Source: Thiomicrorhabdus arctica DSM 13458 (lineage in GTDB: Bacteria; Pseudomonadota; Gammaproteobacteria; Thiomicrospirales; Thiomicrospiraceae). From it: a stretch of 64,000 nucleotides of DNA. The notes under the pieces are model-generated. The model saw nothing but the letters and a program-made list of their open reading frames with translations, made no database searches and had not been told where the DNA came from. Numbering within the stretch: position 1 is the stretch's first letter; every line of letters starts with the position of its first letter. The DNA is taken from NCBI RefSeq assembly GCF_000381085.1, contig NZ_KB905899.1, forward strand, positions 806,001 through 870,000. The letters are read 5' to 3'. Shown here one piece after another: positions 1 through 10,063 of the stretch. A program made the position numbers and the translations under genes.

Positions 1-599
1 AAGTTCTTGAAAACTTCTTCTTCTTTATACGTGAACTCCCAATGACCTGTCATAACATCAACACCTAAGATATTAGATGCTTCAACCATGCACATACCAC
101 GCGTAAATAACGCAGCACCTGAACCGTGCCATAAATCGCCACCATCCATAGTCAGGGTGTTGTCAGTTCCACCAGCTTGCTCACGCAACTTGTCTAATAG
201 TGTTTTAATATGTGCGAAACCACCCACTTTACCGTACTGTTCTGCAGCATCTTGGAAGTTTAGGTAAGAAAATGCATGCGCTAAAGGCGTGTTTTCAGCA
301 ACACCAATTTTCTTCAATAACTTATGACCAACAACGTGAGGTAACTGACCAAATGCTGGACCCGTTCCTAAATTTACGTTCGGCTCACGGAAATAGACAG
401 GGTTTAACTGCGCGTGAGTATCTGTAATGTGTAGTAAACGAACCTTACCTTGCATTGGTTTATTATAGATTTCTGCAGATGCTTTTGCGGCAGCAGCTTT
501 ATCCACTCCACCAGACATTGCATTCGCAGTACCAGGCAACATACCTGCAGCTGCTGCCATTGACATTACGTGAAGAAATTCGCGACGATTTAAAGACAT
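1..599 (-). CDS. soxB: SoxB thiosulfohydrolase, N-terminal part (cut by window start)
   Basis: About 199 N-terminal codons are present; the 3' end lies before base 1. The ATG at 597-599 is preceded by a GGAGAG ribosome site. The protein opens with a twin-arginine type signal (NRREFL at residues 4-9, then an Ala-rich stretch), consistent with export of a folded periplasmic metalloenzyme. It continues with LLHITDTHAQLNP, MDGGDLWHGSG and TGHWEFTYKEE, the metallophosphatase-type motifs of SoxB (binuclear Mn site). Known role of the family: hydrolytic release of sulfate from the thiosulfate adduct carried on SoxYZ. No other sox gene is beside it here. In Thiomicrospira relatives soxB is reported apart from soxXYZA, which fits. 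Identity is firm; the length is unknown. Confidence 0.93.
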   Translation of the reverse strand, partial: MSLNRREFLHVMSMAAAAGMLPGTANAMSGGVDKAAAAKASAEIYNKPMQGKVRLLHITDTHAQLNPVYFREPNVNLGTGPAFGQLPHVVGHKLLKKIGVAENTPLAHAFSYLNFQDAAEQYGKVGGFAHIKTLLDKLREQAGGTDNTLTMDGGDLWHGSGAALFTRGMCMVEASNILGVDVMTGHWEFTYKEEEVFKN

Positions 600-662
600 A
601 GGTCTCTCCGTTGTTGTTAAAAATTGCCTACAAAATCCATAGGCTTTTAAAAAAGTTGTATT

Positions 663-691
663 AATTTAATGGGTAAATAGATTAAAGTCAA
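663..691 (-). promoter_or_regulatory. putative soxB promoter
   Basis: Read on the minus strand, TTGACT (686-691) is followed 17 nt later by TAAATT (663-668), about 65 nt upstream of the soxB start. This is a fair sigma-70 type match (5/6 and 4/6). It is inferred from sequence only. Confidence 0.35.
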
Positions 692-767
692 ATAAAGAAA
701 ACTTGTCTATTATTAGAATTTGCTTATAACCTGGCTTTCACCCAGTCATAATTTTTGGTATTTTATT

Positions 768-3700
768 TTATCCAACCCACTTACGAGCATTTCTAAAAAG
801 GCGCATCCAGGGAGCATATTCTTGCCACTCGTCAGGATGCCATGAATTCTGAACCGTTCTAAAAACACGTTCAGGATGCGGCATCATAATCGTTACTCTT
901 CCATCCGGTGTCGTTAGGCCAGTCATACCATTCTCAGTTCCGTTTGGATTAAATGGATAGCTTTCCGTTGGCTGCCCGACAGAATCAACATAAGTTAATC
1001 CTACTAAACCGCTTACATCAGCTGCTGACCCTTTGCCGAAGTCCATACGCCCCTCGCCATGAGAAACCGCAACAGGAATACGCGTACCTTCCATGCCTTT
1101 CAATAGAATGGAAGGTGATTTTTGAATTTCTACCTGAGAAAAACGCGCTTCAAACTGTTCTGACTCATTACGCACAAATGCAGGCCAGCTTTGGGCACCA
1201 GGAATAATTTCTTTTAGATTGGACAACATTTGGCAGCCGTTACAGACTCCTAATGTAAAGGTATCTTCTCGATTGAAGAACTGCTCAAACTCGGAACGTG
1301 CTATAGCGTTAAAGAGAATAGAATTGGCCCAACCACGGCCAGCACCTAAGACATCACCGTAAGAGAAACCACCACATGCAACAAGGCCTTTAAACCCTGC
1401 AAAAGAGACTTCACCAGACAAAACATCTGTCATGTGAACGTCAATTGCATCAAAACCAGCTTGATCAAATGCAGCCGCCATCTCTAACTGACCATTAACA
1501 CCTTGCTCACGTAAGATAGCCACTTTTGGCTTATTCTTGTTAGGGAAATGAGCAGTAATATCCTCATTGAGATCAAAAGTGACAAACGGTTCAATCTGAG
1601 TATGTTCATCGTTTTGTATTGAGTCGAACTCTTGCTGCGCGCAGTTTTCATTGTCACGTAAAGCTTGCATGCGATAAGACGTTTCAGCCCACCATGACTG
1701 TAGAGATTTACGATTTTTAGACAATAAAGTATTACCATGTGCGGTGATATTGATTTGATCATCGCTTAATGGGGAGCCGATCCAATGCGAAAGGGTCGAC
1801 AGTCCATGCTCGGCTAATAAAGCTTCAACCTTTACTTTGTCATCTGCTTTTACCTGAATGACCACCCCGATCTCTTCTGCACATAATGCAGCAATTGGCT
1901 CTGCACCCAACTTGGAGACATCAACATTCAATCCACAATGACCTGCAAACGCCATCTCTAACAATGTGACCAACAGGCCACCATCCGCTCTATCGTGATA
2001 AGCCAACATTAAATCGTCAGCCATCATCGCCTGAGTCGCATTAAATAAATTCAATAAATCTTCAGCACTTTCTAGATCCGCAGAAACATCGCCAATTTGA
2101 TTATAGACTTGCGCGAGACAACTGCCGCCAACACGGTTTAGACCGTGACCTAGGTCAATGACCATTAGTTCAGTCTCACCCAAATCTGTTCTTAACTGGG
2201 GCGTCACTGTTTTACGCACGTCCTCGACGGGTGCAAACGTCGTAATGTTCACAGACATAGGAGAAATAACGGCTTTTGAGACACCCTCTTCTTCCCAAAC
2301 CGTCTTCATTGACATTGAATCCTTTCCAACAGGAACGGCAATACCAAGCTGAGGACATAACTCCAAACCAACGGCTTCAACTGCGTCATACATAGCTGAA
2401 TCTTCACCAGGATGGCCGGCCGCTGCCATCCAGTTCGCGGAGAGCTTAATATCACTCATCTTCGCAATTTTAGCGCAACCAATATTGGTAATAGCTTCGG
2501 CAATAGAGAGACGAGCTGAGGCTTTTGGATTAATCAAGGCAACAGGGGGACGCTCACCAGAGGCCATTGCTTCACCAGTATAACCTTTATAGTCAGAACA
2601 GGTGATGCCCGCATTGGCAACAGGAACCTGCCAAGGGCCAACCATTTGATCACGAGTCACCATTCCAGTAATAGAACGGTCACCAATAGTGATCAAAAAG
2701 CTCTTGCTAGCAATCGTGGGTAACTTCAATAAACGTTCAGTTACATCATCAAAGTCCAATACCGCCGTTTCAAAACCCGCTTGAGGTATCTTGCGTGATT
2801 CTGCCGTACGGTGCATTTTAGGAGGTTTTCCTAATAAAATGTTTAATGGCATATTCACCGGGTTATTTTCAAATACCGTATCATTAACCACTAACTCTTG
2901 AGCTTTAGTCGCTTCACCGACAATTGCATACAAACAACGTTCACGTTTGCAGATCGCTTCAAATTGCTCAATTTGATCTGGAAAAATCGCAATAACATAA
3001 CGTTCTTGAGATTCATTACACCAGATTTCCATCGGTGCCATGCCTGGTTCATCATTAGGAATAGAACGCAAATCAAACATCGCACCTTTACCTGCATCAT
3101 TCACTAACTCAGGAAAAGCATTCGATAACCCCCCTGCACCCACATCATGAATTGATGCAATGGGTGTGTCTTTCCCTAAGTAAGTACAACGATCGATGAC
3201 TTCTTGTGCACGGCGTTCCATCTCAGGGTTTTCACGCTGCACGGAAGCGAAATCGAGAGTTTCAGAACCTGAACCACTGTCAATTGAAGACGCCGCACTA
3301 CCGCCTAAACCAATTAACATGGCTGGACCGCCTAAAACAACTAACTTTGCACCAACAGGAATATCACCTTTTAGGACGTGCTCTTCACGAATATTCCCTA
3401 AACCGCCTGCCAACATAATTGGCTTGTGATAACCCCGAACCTCTTCACCATCATGTGTGGTGTATGTGTTTTCGTAGGTACGAAAATACCCGTTAATTGC
3501 AGGACGACCAAATTCATTATTAAAACCAGCCGCACCTAAAGGGCCTTCAAGCATAATATCCAATGCTGAAACAATACGCGCAGGCTTACCATAAGGACGC
3601 TCCCAAGGCTGTTCAAACCCTGGAATATTTAAATTCGAAACAGTGAAACCGGTCAAACCAGACTTAGGTTTTGAGCCTCGACCGGTAGCGCCTTCATCCC

Positions 3701-4637
3701 GAATTTCGCCGCCTGCGCCTGTTGCAGCACCTGGCCATGGCGAAATAGCCGTCGGATGGTTGTGGGTTTCTACTTTTATTTGGAAATGCACATTTTCGGT
3801 GTGGGCTGCATAAGAACGTGTCACCGGATCCGGGAAAAAACGGCTGGCGTTCGGGCCTTCTAAAACGGCGGCATTATCACTGTATGCTGACAAAACACCT
3901 TCGGGATTCTTTTGGAAGGTATTACGAATCATGCCGAACAGAGAGTAAGGTTTATTTACACCATCAATCGTCCAGTCAGCATTAAAAATCTTATGGCGAC
4001 AATGTTCTGAATTGGCTTGAGCAAACATCATCAACTCGGCATCGACTGGATTACGTTTTAAACCATTAAAAGCATCGACCAAATAATCGATTTCATCACT
4101 GCTTAGGGCCAAACCCATCTCATTATTGGCCTTATTAAGTGCAGTTTTACCACTGCCAAGTACATCAACAATAGAATAAGGCTTTGGTGATTGATGCGAG
4201 AAAAGACCTTCGAGAATAGCCACTTCATGAAAAACTTGCTCCATCATGCGATCATGCACTAACGCTTCCATCTTTGGCTTATCAATGGCTGAAACACCCT
4301 CAAAGAAATAAGCAATGCCACGTTCAATACGGTGGACATGCTCAATACCACAGGTATGAGTGATATCAGTTGCTTTGGATGACCAAGGAGAAATTGTTCC
4401 TAAGCGAGGAGTCACAATACAAGAATCCGCACTCAAAACGGATGTTTGATCAGATTCTGAATTATTTAATAAAACCTTAAGATGCGATTGTTCTGTATCG
4501 GTAAGTTCATTATCGACACCTATGAAATAAATGTATTGTGATTGCATTGCTGAGATACGGCCAACGGCTTGCAATTTATTAAGTAATTGAGTGCGACGGT
4601 AATCTGAATGAGCGGGATTTCCCCAAATGATCTGCAT
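768..4637 (-). CDS. purL: phosphoribosylformylglycinamidine synthase (FGAM synthase), large single-chain form
   Basis: Fourth step of de novo purine synthesis: FGAR + ATP + glutamine to FGAM, in the cytoplasm. The 1289-residue length matches the fused proteobacterial enzyme (about 1295 in enteric bacteria). Visible parts are the N-terminal domain, the AIRS-like ATP-binding halves (for example the Gly-rich [13 protein letters not shown] segment and [13 protein letters not shown]), and a C-terminal class I glutaminase beginning near residue 1030 with [12 protein letters not shown]. The glutaminase nucleophile sits in GVCNGCQML (Cys1135) with PHPER (His1254, Glu1256) completing the triad. The ATG at 4635-4637 follows AAAGGAC. 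It is separated from bamC upstream by a terminator hairpin, so it is probably its own transcription unit. Confidence 0.98.
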   Translation of the reverse strand: MQIIWGNPAHSDYRRTQLLNKLQAVGRISAMQSQYIYFIGVDNELTDTEQSHLKVLLNNSESDQTSVLSADSCIVTPRLGTISPWSSKATDITHTCGIEHVHRIERGIAYFFEGVSAIDKPKMEALVHDRMMEQVFHEVAILEGLFSHQSPKPYSIVDVLGSGKTALNKANNEMGLALSSDEIDYLVDAFNGLKRNPVDAELMMFAQANSEHCRHKIFNADWTIDGVNKPYSLFGMIRNTFQKNPEGVLSAYSDNAAVLEGPNASRFFPDPVTRSYAAHTENVHFQIKVETHNHPTAISPWPGAATGAGGEIRDEGATGRGSKPKSGLTGFTVSNLNIPGFEQPWERPYGKPARIVSALDIMLEGPLGAAGFNNEFGRPAINGYFRTYENTYTTHDGEEVRGYHKPIMLAGGLGNIREEHVLKGDIPVGAKLVVLGGPAMLIGLGGSAASSIDSGSGSETLDFASVQRENPEMERRAQEVIDRCTYLGKDTPIASIHDVGAGGLSNAFPELVNDAGKGAMFDLRSIPNDEPGMAPMEIWCNESQERYVIAIFPDQIEQFEAICKRERCLYAIVGEATKAQELVVNDTVFENNPVNMPLNILLGKPPKMHRTAESRKIPQAGFETAVLDFDDVTERLLKLPTIASKSFLITIGDRSITGMVTRDQMVGPWQVPVANAGITCSDYKGYTGEAMASGERPPVALINPKASARLSIAEAITNIGCAKIAKMSDIKLSANWMAAAGHPGEDSAMYDAVEAVGLELCPQLGIAVPVGKDSMSMKTVWEEEGVSKAVISPMSVNITTFAPVEDVRKTVTPQLRTDLGETELMVIDLGHGLNRVGGSCLAQVYNQIGDVSADLESAEDLLNLFNATQAMMADDLMLAYHDRADGGLLVTLLEMAFAGHCGLNVDVSKLGAEPIAALCAEEIGVVIQVKADDKVKVEALLAEHGLSTLSHWIGSPLSDDQINITAHGNTLLSKNRKSLQSWWAETSYRMQALRDNENCAQQEFDSIQNDEHTQIEPFVTFDLNEDITAHFPNKNKPKVAILREQGVNGQLEMAAAFDQAGFDAIDVHMTDVLSGEVSFAGFKGLVACGGFSYGDVLGAGRGWANSILFNAIARSEFEQFFNREDTFTLGVCNGCQMLSNLKEIIPGAQSWPAFVRNESEQFEARFSQVEIQKSPSILLKGMEGTRIPVAVSHGEGRMDFGKGSAADVSGLVGLTYVDSVGQPTESYPFNPNGTENGMTGLTTPDGRVTIMMPHPERVFRTVQNSWHPDEWQEYAPWMRLFRNARKWVG

Positions 4638-4653
4638 AGTTTTTGTCCTTTAC

Positions 4654-4681
4654 AAAAAACAAAGCCCTCAAATAAGAGGGC
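4654..4681 (-). terminator. intrinsic terminator after bamC
   Basis: On the minus strand GCCCTC and GAGGGC form a 6-bp stem around a 6-nt loop (4664-4681), followed by TTTGTTTTTTG. It lies between the bamC stop and purL start, and so separates dapA-bamC from purL. Confidence 0.75.
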
Positions 4682-4698
4682 GTTTAAGTCTGACTGAA

Positions 4699-5820
4699 TT
4701 ATTCTGCCAATAACCCCAGACTTTCAAACACATAGCGTCTTTGCTGTGCATTTAACGGCTTATTACCTTCGGTATTTTCGACCGTTAAGATGGTTTGAGC
4801 AGGATCTATTTTAGAAGGAGTTAGTTGAAGCTCAACAATACCAGGTAAATCGGCTTTACCTTTATCTTTCCAAAACGCTAAGTTAGACAGAAATGAATCT
4901 TCTTTTTTAGCACTGTCAGGCACCTTAACCCACATTTTATGATCACCAATACGGACCTTATCCATCTGCCAATTTGCGCGATATACCATGGCCTGAATAT
5001 AACTCCAACTCTTATCAATATCAGCCCTTAATGATAGGCCTTTAAACTCTTCACCATCAACGATTTCAACCATTTTTTCAGTGATTTTCAACTGAGCTAA
5101 AGCCTTTTCACTGGTCGAGCCAAAGAAAACCATTGCTTGGTAAAGCGCTTCTGCCTCCATAACCGGATTATAAGGCTTAATTCTCCAACGATCGCCTAAG
5201 TCACGCGCTTCATTTGCATCCGGTGAAAAAAGCATATGATGACTGAAATAGATGCGTGTTTTATTGCCCGACACATCCGTTTCAACTCTAGCAACGTACT
5301 TGTCGTAAACCCCTTCGGCAAGCTCTGGACGCCAGCTATTTAGCATTCTAGTGAGGGGCCCAACATCATCCAATGGCACTAACTCAGAACGTTGCAGATA
5401 CGCGGTTTTCATCACCCCGATATCCTTGCGTTCTTCAGCAATCGTAAAGCCAACCGATTCAAAGAAGCGCTTTAAGCCTGACCAAACTTCTTCACTATTG
5501 TCAGATTCAATCTCTAACCAACGCTCTGATAAATTCGATTGAATAGAAATTCCATTAGATTTAAAATTTGGAATATGGTCGTAGCTATCTTGCTGAGCAA
5601 GTGTATCTTGTTCAGCTTGAGCCAAAGCCAGTGAAAGATTACTTTTTGCCTTACCTGGATTAAATAAATTAGGTGGCATTTCTAGGTTTTGAACAACCTT
5701 ACCTTCACTATTACGATATTCACGATCAGATCCAAACAGAGCGGTAGTTGTTGAACAACCACTTAAACTCGCTGCTATTAACGACGTAGAAATTACAACT
5801 GTTTTTGCAGTTAGACGCAT
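4699..5820 (-). CDS. bamC: outer membrane protein assembly lipoprotein BamC
   Basis: Accessory lipoprotein of the BAM complex that folds beta-barrels into the outer membrane (known family role). I place the start at the ATG 5818-5820: it has AAAGG about 11 nt upstream and gives a clean signal peptide ending in the lipobox LSGC (Cys22). A GTG four codons earlier (5832) is the alternative. The protein is 373 residues, close to the usual 340-380. After the lipobox comes the unstructured lasso-like region with YRNSEGKVVQNLEMPPNL, then two helix-grip modules (for example SEEVWSGLKRFFESVGF and SWSYIQAMVYRANWQM). dapA lies 32 nt upstream on the same strand, the same dapA-bamC order as in E. coli. 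Confidence 0.92.
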   Translation of the reverse strand: MRLTAKTVVISTSLIAASLSGCSTTTALFGSDREYRNSEGKVVQNLEMPPNLFNPGKAKSNLSLALAQAEQDTLAQQDSYDHIPNFKSNGISIQSNLSERWLEIESDNSEEVWSGLKRFFESVGFTIAEERKDIGVMKTAYLQRSELVPLDDVGPLTRMLNSWRPELAEGVYDKYVARVETDVSGNKTRIYFSHHMLFSPDANEARDLGDRWRIKPYNPVMEAEALYQAMVFFGSTSEKALAQLKITEKMVEIVDGEEFKGLSLRADIDKSWSYIQAMVYRANWQMDKVRIGDHKMWVKVPDSAKKEDSFLSNLAFWKDKGKADLPGIVELQLTPSKIDPAQTILTVENTEGNKPLNAQQRRYVFESLGLLAE

Positions 5821-5852
5821 AAACCCAGACACCTTTTAATGTGTTAAAAAAA

Positions 5853-6746
5853 TTAAACTTCTACACCAGCTTCTTTCATGGCTTGCAACACTTTCGGTTG
5901 ATAACATTCAGAAAGAGGCGTTAAAGGTAGACGCAGAGCTCCCCCCATCAAGCCCATCTTCGCGACAGCCCACTTAACAGGTATAGGATTTGATTCTATA
6001 AAAAGATCACGATGCAGGGCTCGTAATGGCGCATCCAATGCATAAGCTTGCTCTGCATTACCCGATAGCGCTAATGCATAAACATCATGTATTTGCTTTG
6101 GCACAATATTCGCAGAGACTGAAATTCCACCGTGTCCACCCGCTAAAATAAAATCAACGGTTGTCGCATCATCACCCGTATATAAGTCAAAACTATCAAC
6201 AACACCGGCTTTAATTATAGCGACACGGCCAATATCTCCCGTCGCCTCTTTAACCCCGATAATATTAGGGATTTTTGAAAGCCTAATCACTGTTTCTGGT
6301 AGCATATCAACTGCTGTTCGGCCCGGAACATTATATAAAATCTGAGGAATATCAACGGTTTCAGCGATTTTTTTATGATGTAAAAACAGACCTTCTTGTG
6401 TTGGCTTATTATAATATGGACTCACTAACAAACAGGCATCAACGCCTGCATCTTTAGCACACTGCGTTAATTGAATAGCTTCACTTGTCGAGTTAGCCCC
6501 CGTCCCAGCTATGACCGGAATTCGACCTTTGACTTTTTCAACGACAAAGCGAACGACTTCACAATGCTCCTCAAAATCTAACGTTGCAGACTCACCCGTA
6601 GTGCCCATCGTAACAATGGCATCCGTTTGTGCTTCAATATGAAATTCCACCAGCCTTGCTAGTGATTCAAAATCAACTGATTCATCCTCTAACATCGGGG
6701 TGACTAACGCCACCATACTGCCTCTAAACACGGCGATTTTCTCCAT
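5853..6746 (-). CDS. dapA: 4-hydroxy-tetrahydrodipicolinate synthase
   Basis: Condenses pyruvate with aspartate semialdehyde, the first committed step to diaminopimelate and lysine. It is a TIM-barrel aldolase of 297 residues (family about 292). The Schiff-base lysine is K166 in IIGVKEATG; Y138 in LYNVPGRT and the TMGTTGES loop at residues 46-53 complete the active site. The start codon ATG (6744-6746) gives four extra residues compared with the common MFxGS start. It is transcribed with bamC just downstream. Divergently oriented to bcp, the two sharing a 187-bp promoter region. Confidence 0.97.
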   Translation of the reverse strand: MEKIAVFRGSMVALVTPMLEDESVDFESLARLVEFHIEAQTDAIVTMGTTGESATLDFEEHCEVVRFVVEKVKGRIPVIAGTGANSTSEAIQLTQCAKDAGVDACLLVSPYYNKPTQEGLFLHHKKIAETVDIPQILYNVPGRTAVDMLPETVIRLSKIPNIIGVKEATGDIGRVAIIKAGVVDSFDLYTGDDATTVDFILAGGHGGISVSANIVPKQIHDVYALALSGNAEQAYALDAPLRALHRDLFIESNPIPVKWAVAKMGLMGGALRLPLTPLSECYQPKVLQAMKEAGVEV

Positions 6747-6933
6747 TCAATTAACGCAAACATAAAAAAGGTAATATTAACCTTTCCCCCCTGACACTTC
6801 AACAAATTAATACTGATATTAAAGAGATACAACCAGTTAATTCCAAGCCTTAAATTTTCGTCTCATAACGGTTGCCAACAATTTTAAAAGCCGTCATACT
6901 GAATTTAATTCTTTCATTAAAGGAACGCTGTTA

Positions 6934-7413
6934 ATGAGCATTCAGATTGGTGCAAAACTTCCTCAATTTTCGGCCTTAGCAACCTCAAATATCCATCTAA
7001 CTGAGGCGGATTTAAAGGGTCATTACACCGTAATTTATTTTTATCCAAAGGACAGCACACCCGGCTGCACGACAGAAGGACTAGAATTTAGCCAGCTCAC
7101 TCCACAATTCAAATTACAAAATACAGTTATATATGGCGCATCAATGGATTCCATGAAACGTCATGACAACTTTAAGGCTAAAAAAGAATTAAGCTTCGAT
7201 CTTATCTCAGACCCTGAAGGTCAATTTTGTTCCCTCTTTAATGTCTACCAACCTAAGAAAAACTTCGGGATCGAATACATGGGTATTGTTCGCAGCACTT
7301 TTTTATTCAACCCTGATGGCGAATTGATCCATGAATGGCGTCAAGTCAAAGTCAAAGGTCATGCACAAGAGGTACTCGACACAATTCAATCACACCAACA
7401 AATAACACTATAG
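6934..7413 (+). CDS. bcp: peroxiredoxin of the Bcp/PrxQ family, apparently 1-Cys
   Basis: Thiol peroxidase that reduces hydroperoxides in the cytoplasm. It is 159 residues, the normal size. The peroxidatic cysteine is C45 in KDSTPGCTTEGLEF. In E. coli Bcp a resolving cysteine lies five residues later; here that place is Leu50. The alternative resolving position in helix 3, seen in Xylella-type PrxQ, is also not Cys (HDNFKAKKEL). The only other cysteine is C99 in EGQFCSLF, at a position that is also Cys in E. coli but is not thought to be catalytic. So it either works as a 1-Cys enzyme or uses C99. AAAGGAACG before ATG supports the start. phoH-like gene follows 34 nt downstream. Confidence 0.93.
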   Translation: MSIQIGAKLPQFSALATSNIHLTEADLKGHYTVIYFYPKDSTPGCTTEGLEFSQLTPQFKLQNTVIYGASMDSMKRHDNFKAKKELSFDLISDPEGQFCSLFNVYQPKKNFGIEYMGIVRSTFLFNPDGELIHEWRQVKVKGHAQEVLDTIQSHQQITL

Positions 7414-7447
7414 ACACCCCTTAAATACTTCAAATGGAGAATCCCTT

Positions 7448-8854
7448 ATGAACATCAAAGGCAACCGACTGTTTATTTTAGATACTAACGTACTCATGCA
7501 CGACCCCATGGCACTGTTCCATTTTGCTGAACACGACATATTTATCCCCATGACCGTTTTAGAAGAGTTAGATGCCGGTAAAAAAGGCTTGTCAGAGGTC
7601 TCCAGAAACGTACGTGAAACCAACCGATTGATTGATCAAGTCATTAGCGATGCAACCTTTGAAGACATCAAGAATGGCCTTTCCTTAGAACGAATCCACC
7701 CAAGCCATAAAAAGTCCAGCATTCATCTAGGTAAACTCTACTTTGAAACCGAGCCGTTATTGGTTGAGCTCCCTACCTCCTTACCCAGTCACAAAGCCGA
7801 CAACCATATTTTACAAACAGGCCTAGCACTGAAACAAATCCTGACGCAGTGTCAGGTCACCTTAGTGACCAAAGACATTAATATGCGTATTAAGTCTTCA
7901 ACCGTGGGTCTTCATTCTGAAGACTACTACAATGACCGAGTACTTGAAGACACAGATTTACTCTATCGTGGTTGGGAGTATTTACCCGAAAACTTTTTTG
8001 AGACACAAGGTAAATTCATGAAGTCTTGGCAAGATGAGGGGCGTACATTTTATGAATTAGACGTTGATGAACATTGTAAATGGCTGCCCAATCAATCTTT
8101 AATTAGTACAAATGAGGCGGGTTTCAATGCCATTGTTAAAAGCATTGAAAACGGCAAAGCCGTTTTAGAGTATATGCAAGACTTCAGCCAGCAGAACCAC
8201 ACTGTTTGGGGAGTCAATGCACGTAATACTGAACAAAACATCGCCTTCAATTATCTCATGAACCCAGAGATTGACTTCGTCACCTTACTTGGGGTTGCAG
8301 GCACTGGTAAAACACTATTGACTTTAGCCGCCGCCTTAGAGCAGACCCTTGACCTAAATATCTACAATGAAATCATCATGACACGAGCAACAATCCCCGT
8401 GGGTGAAGATATCGGATTCCTACCGGGCACTGAAGAGGAAAAAATGACTCCTTGGATGGGGGCACTAATGGATAACTTAGAAGTTTTAAGCGCTTCAGAC
8501 AGCGGGACTGAATGGGAAAATGCAAGTACCCAACAACTGATAAGTAAACGTATTAAAATCAAATCAATGAACTTTATGCGTGGTCGAACATTCCTAAATA
8601 AATTCATTATTATTGATGAAGCCCAAAACCTAACACCCAAACAAATGAAAACCCTCATCACCCGATCAGGTGAAGGCACGAAGGTTATCTGCCTTGGAAA
8701 TATAGGACAAATTGATTCTCCTTATTTAAGCGAGACGACCACGGGCTTAACCTACGTAGTAGATCGCTTCAAAGAATGGGAGCACAGTGCTCATATCACA
8801 TTAGAACAAGGTGAACGTTCACGCCTTGCGCTATTTGCTTCAGATAATCTTTAA
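7448..8854 (+). CDS. PIN-PhoH family ATPase (YlaK-type)
   Basis: The 468-residue protein has an N-terminal PIN nuclease-like domain (FILDTNVLMHDP at about 9-20, acidic residues also in LEELDAGKKG and VTKDINMRI). The C-terminal PhoH-type P-loop ATPase has Walker A GVAGTGKT at 282-289 and Walker B IIIDEAQNLTP near residue 390. PIN-PhoH proteins are thought to couple RNA unwinding to cleavage; the substrate is not known for this protein. The start has GGAG 8 nt upstream. It is probably co-transcribed with bcp. A bidirectional terminator follows. Confidence 0.92.
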   Translation: MNIKGNRLFILDTNVLMHDPMALFHFAEHDIFIPMTVLEELDAGKKGLSEVSRNVRETNRLIDQVISDATFEDIKNGLSLERIHPSHKKSSIHLGKLYFETEPLLVELPTSLPSHKADNHILQTGLALKQILTQCQVTLVTKDINMRIKSSTVGLHSEDYYNDRVLEDTDLLYRGWEYLPENFFETQGKFMKSWQDEGRTFYELDVDEHCKWLPNQSLISTNEAGFNAIVKSIENGKAVLEYMQDFSQQNHTVWGVNARNTEQNIAFNYLMNPEIDFVTLLGVAGTGKTLLTLAAALEQTLDLNIYNEIIMTRATIPVGEDIGFLPGTEEEKMTPWMGALMDNLEVLSASDSGTEWENASTQQLISKRIKIKSMNFMRGRTFLNKFIIIDEAQNLTPKQMKTLITRSGEGTKVICLGNIGQIDSPYLSETTTGLTYVVDRFKEWEHSAHITLEQGERSRLALFASDNL

Positions 8855-8884
8855 ACGAATATAAAAAGACGAATCCTAGAAACC

Positions 8885-8910
8885 AAAAAAGGCCGTAAAC
8901 GGCCTTTTTT
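8885..8910. terminator. bidirectional terminator between phoH-like gene and lysR
   Basis: A run of six A, a GGCCG/CGGCC stem with a TAAA loop (8891-8904) and a run of six T. It can stop transcription from both converging genes. Confidence 0.85.
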
Positions 8911-8937
8911 GGTGGGAAGAATTTAGCCTTGCTAAAT

Positions 8938-9888
8938 TTAACGCCCCATTTTTTGATCTTCTTGAGTTGGTACTCTGAAGCCAAGCTCTGTCGCTCTTTC
9001 GCGACAATAATCTACAGCAAACTCTAACAGCTCACCCACTGCTCTATGGCGAAACTTGTGCTTTTGTCTCACATGCGAAAAAGGTCTAAGAATCGGAGGA
9101 TCTAAAGGAATTGCGACTAAGGTATCCAGCTTTAACTCTTTCGCTAAAGTGCTACGCGAAACAATTGCAATCCCGACATCAGACTCAACAGCCATCTTAA
9201 TTGCTTCAGGACTGCCTAATTCCATAACGACTTTCAAATCACTATACGTTAAGCCCTGCTCTCGAATATACGAATCAATAACAGTACGAGATCCAGAACC
9301 CTCTTCACGCGTAATGTAACCATACTTACGGAAGTCTTCAACCGTCACTTTATCGCGTTTAGCTAAAGGGTGCGTCTTAGGACAAATCAATTGCATCTCA
9401 TCAATCCGGCAGACATCCACTTCTAAGTTTTTATTATGTACGGGCGCCTCAACCAGACCAAGGTCAATCATATTATTTTCAACCATTGAAACAATGGCAT
9501 CCGTATTACCAACCTGAAGACGAATATTGACATCATCATACTGCTTTTTGAAAGCACCTAACAAGCTTGGCAGCATGTATTCAGCAATCGTGGTACTGGC
9601 TCCAATCACTAATGTGCCCGTCACTTCACCCGTCATCTCACGCACATCACTGTTCATTCTCTCATACAGCTCAAGAATCTGATCAGAATAGTCATACACG
9701 ACTTTCCCAGCATCCGTTAAGGTAATTTTATTATGAGTACGATCAAAAAGACGAGTATTGAAAAAATCTTCTAGCTGTTTAACTTGGAAAGTTACTGCGG
9801 GCTGAGTCATATGAAGAGTTTCTGCAGCTTTGGTAAAACTCATAACCTTGGCAACGGTATGGAACACTTGAAGACGTCTGTCTGCCAT
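8938..9888 (-). CDS. LysR family transcriptional regulator (CysL/CbbR-like)
   Basis: 316 residues, the normal LTTR size. The N-terminal winged HTH spans about residues 5-62 (VFHTVAKVMSFTKAAETLHMTQPAVTFQVKQLE in pieces). The effector domain begins with LVIGASTTIAEYMLP, a pattern seen in CysL-like and CbbR-like regulators. Such regulators control sulfur assimilation or carbon fixation genes in autotrophs, but no target operon is adjacent here and the effector cannot be read from the sequence. The gene is monocistronic, bounded by a terminator and by the upstream 175-bp gap next to the K+ channel 3' end. Confidence 0.9.
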   Translation of the reverse strand: MADRRLQVFHTVAKVMSFTKAAETLHMTQPAVTFQVKQLEDFFNTRLFDRTHNKITLTDAGKVVYDYSDQILELYERMNSDVREMTGEVTGTLVIGASTTIAEYMLPSLLGAFKKQYDDVNIRLQVGNTDAIVSMVENNMIDLGLVEAPVHNKNLEVDVCRIDEMQLICPKTHPLAKRDKVTVEDFRKYGYITREEGSGSRTVIDSYIREQGLTYSDLKVVMELGSPEAIKMAVESDVGIAIVSRSTLAKELKLDTLVAIPLDPPILRPFSHVRQKHKFRHRAVGELLEFAVDYCRERATELGFRVPTQEDQKMGR

Positions 9889-10063
9889 TCGTAATTTCCT
9901 TTATGCTGTATAAATTAATTTTGGGTGGAGTGAATATAGGCTGTTATACGGCAAAAGTCAAACAACTTGTCGACCTATAAACAAAACATGGAATAAAACA
10001 GGATTTTTAGAAAGGTAGCCCAGATAAACAAAGGCATCCAAGCAACTATTTTAATAGATTTTT

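Noticed and set aside
212-427. Open frame on the plus strand inside soxB
   Set aside because: It is antisense to the well-supported soxB coding frame; no ribosome site or family.
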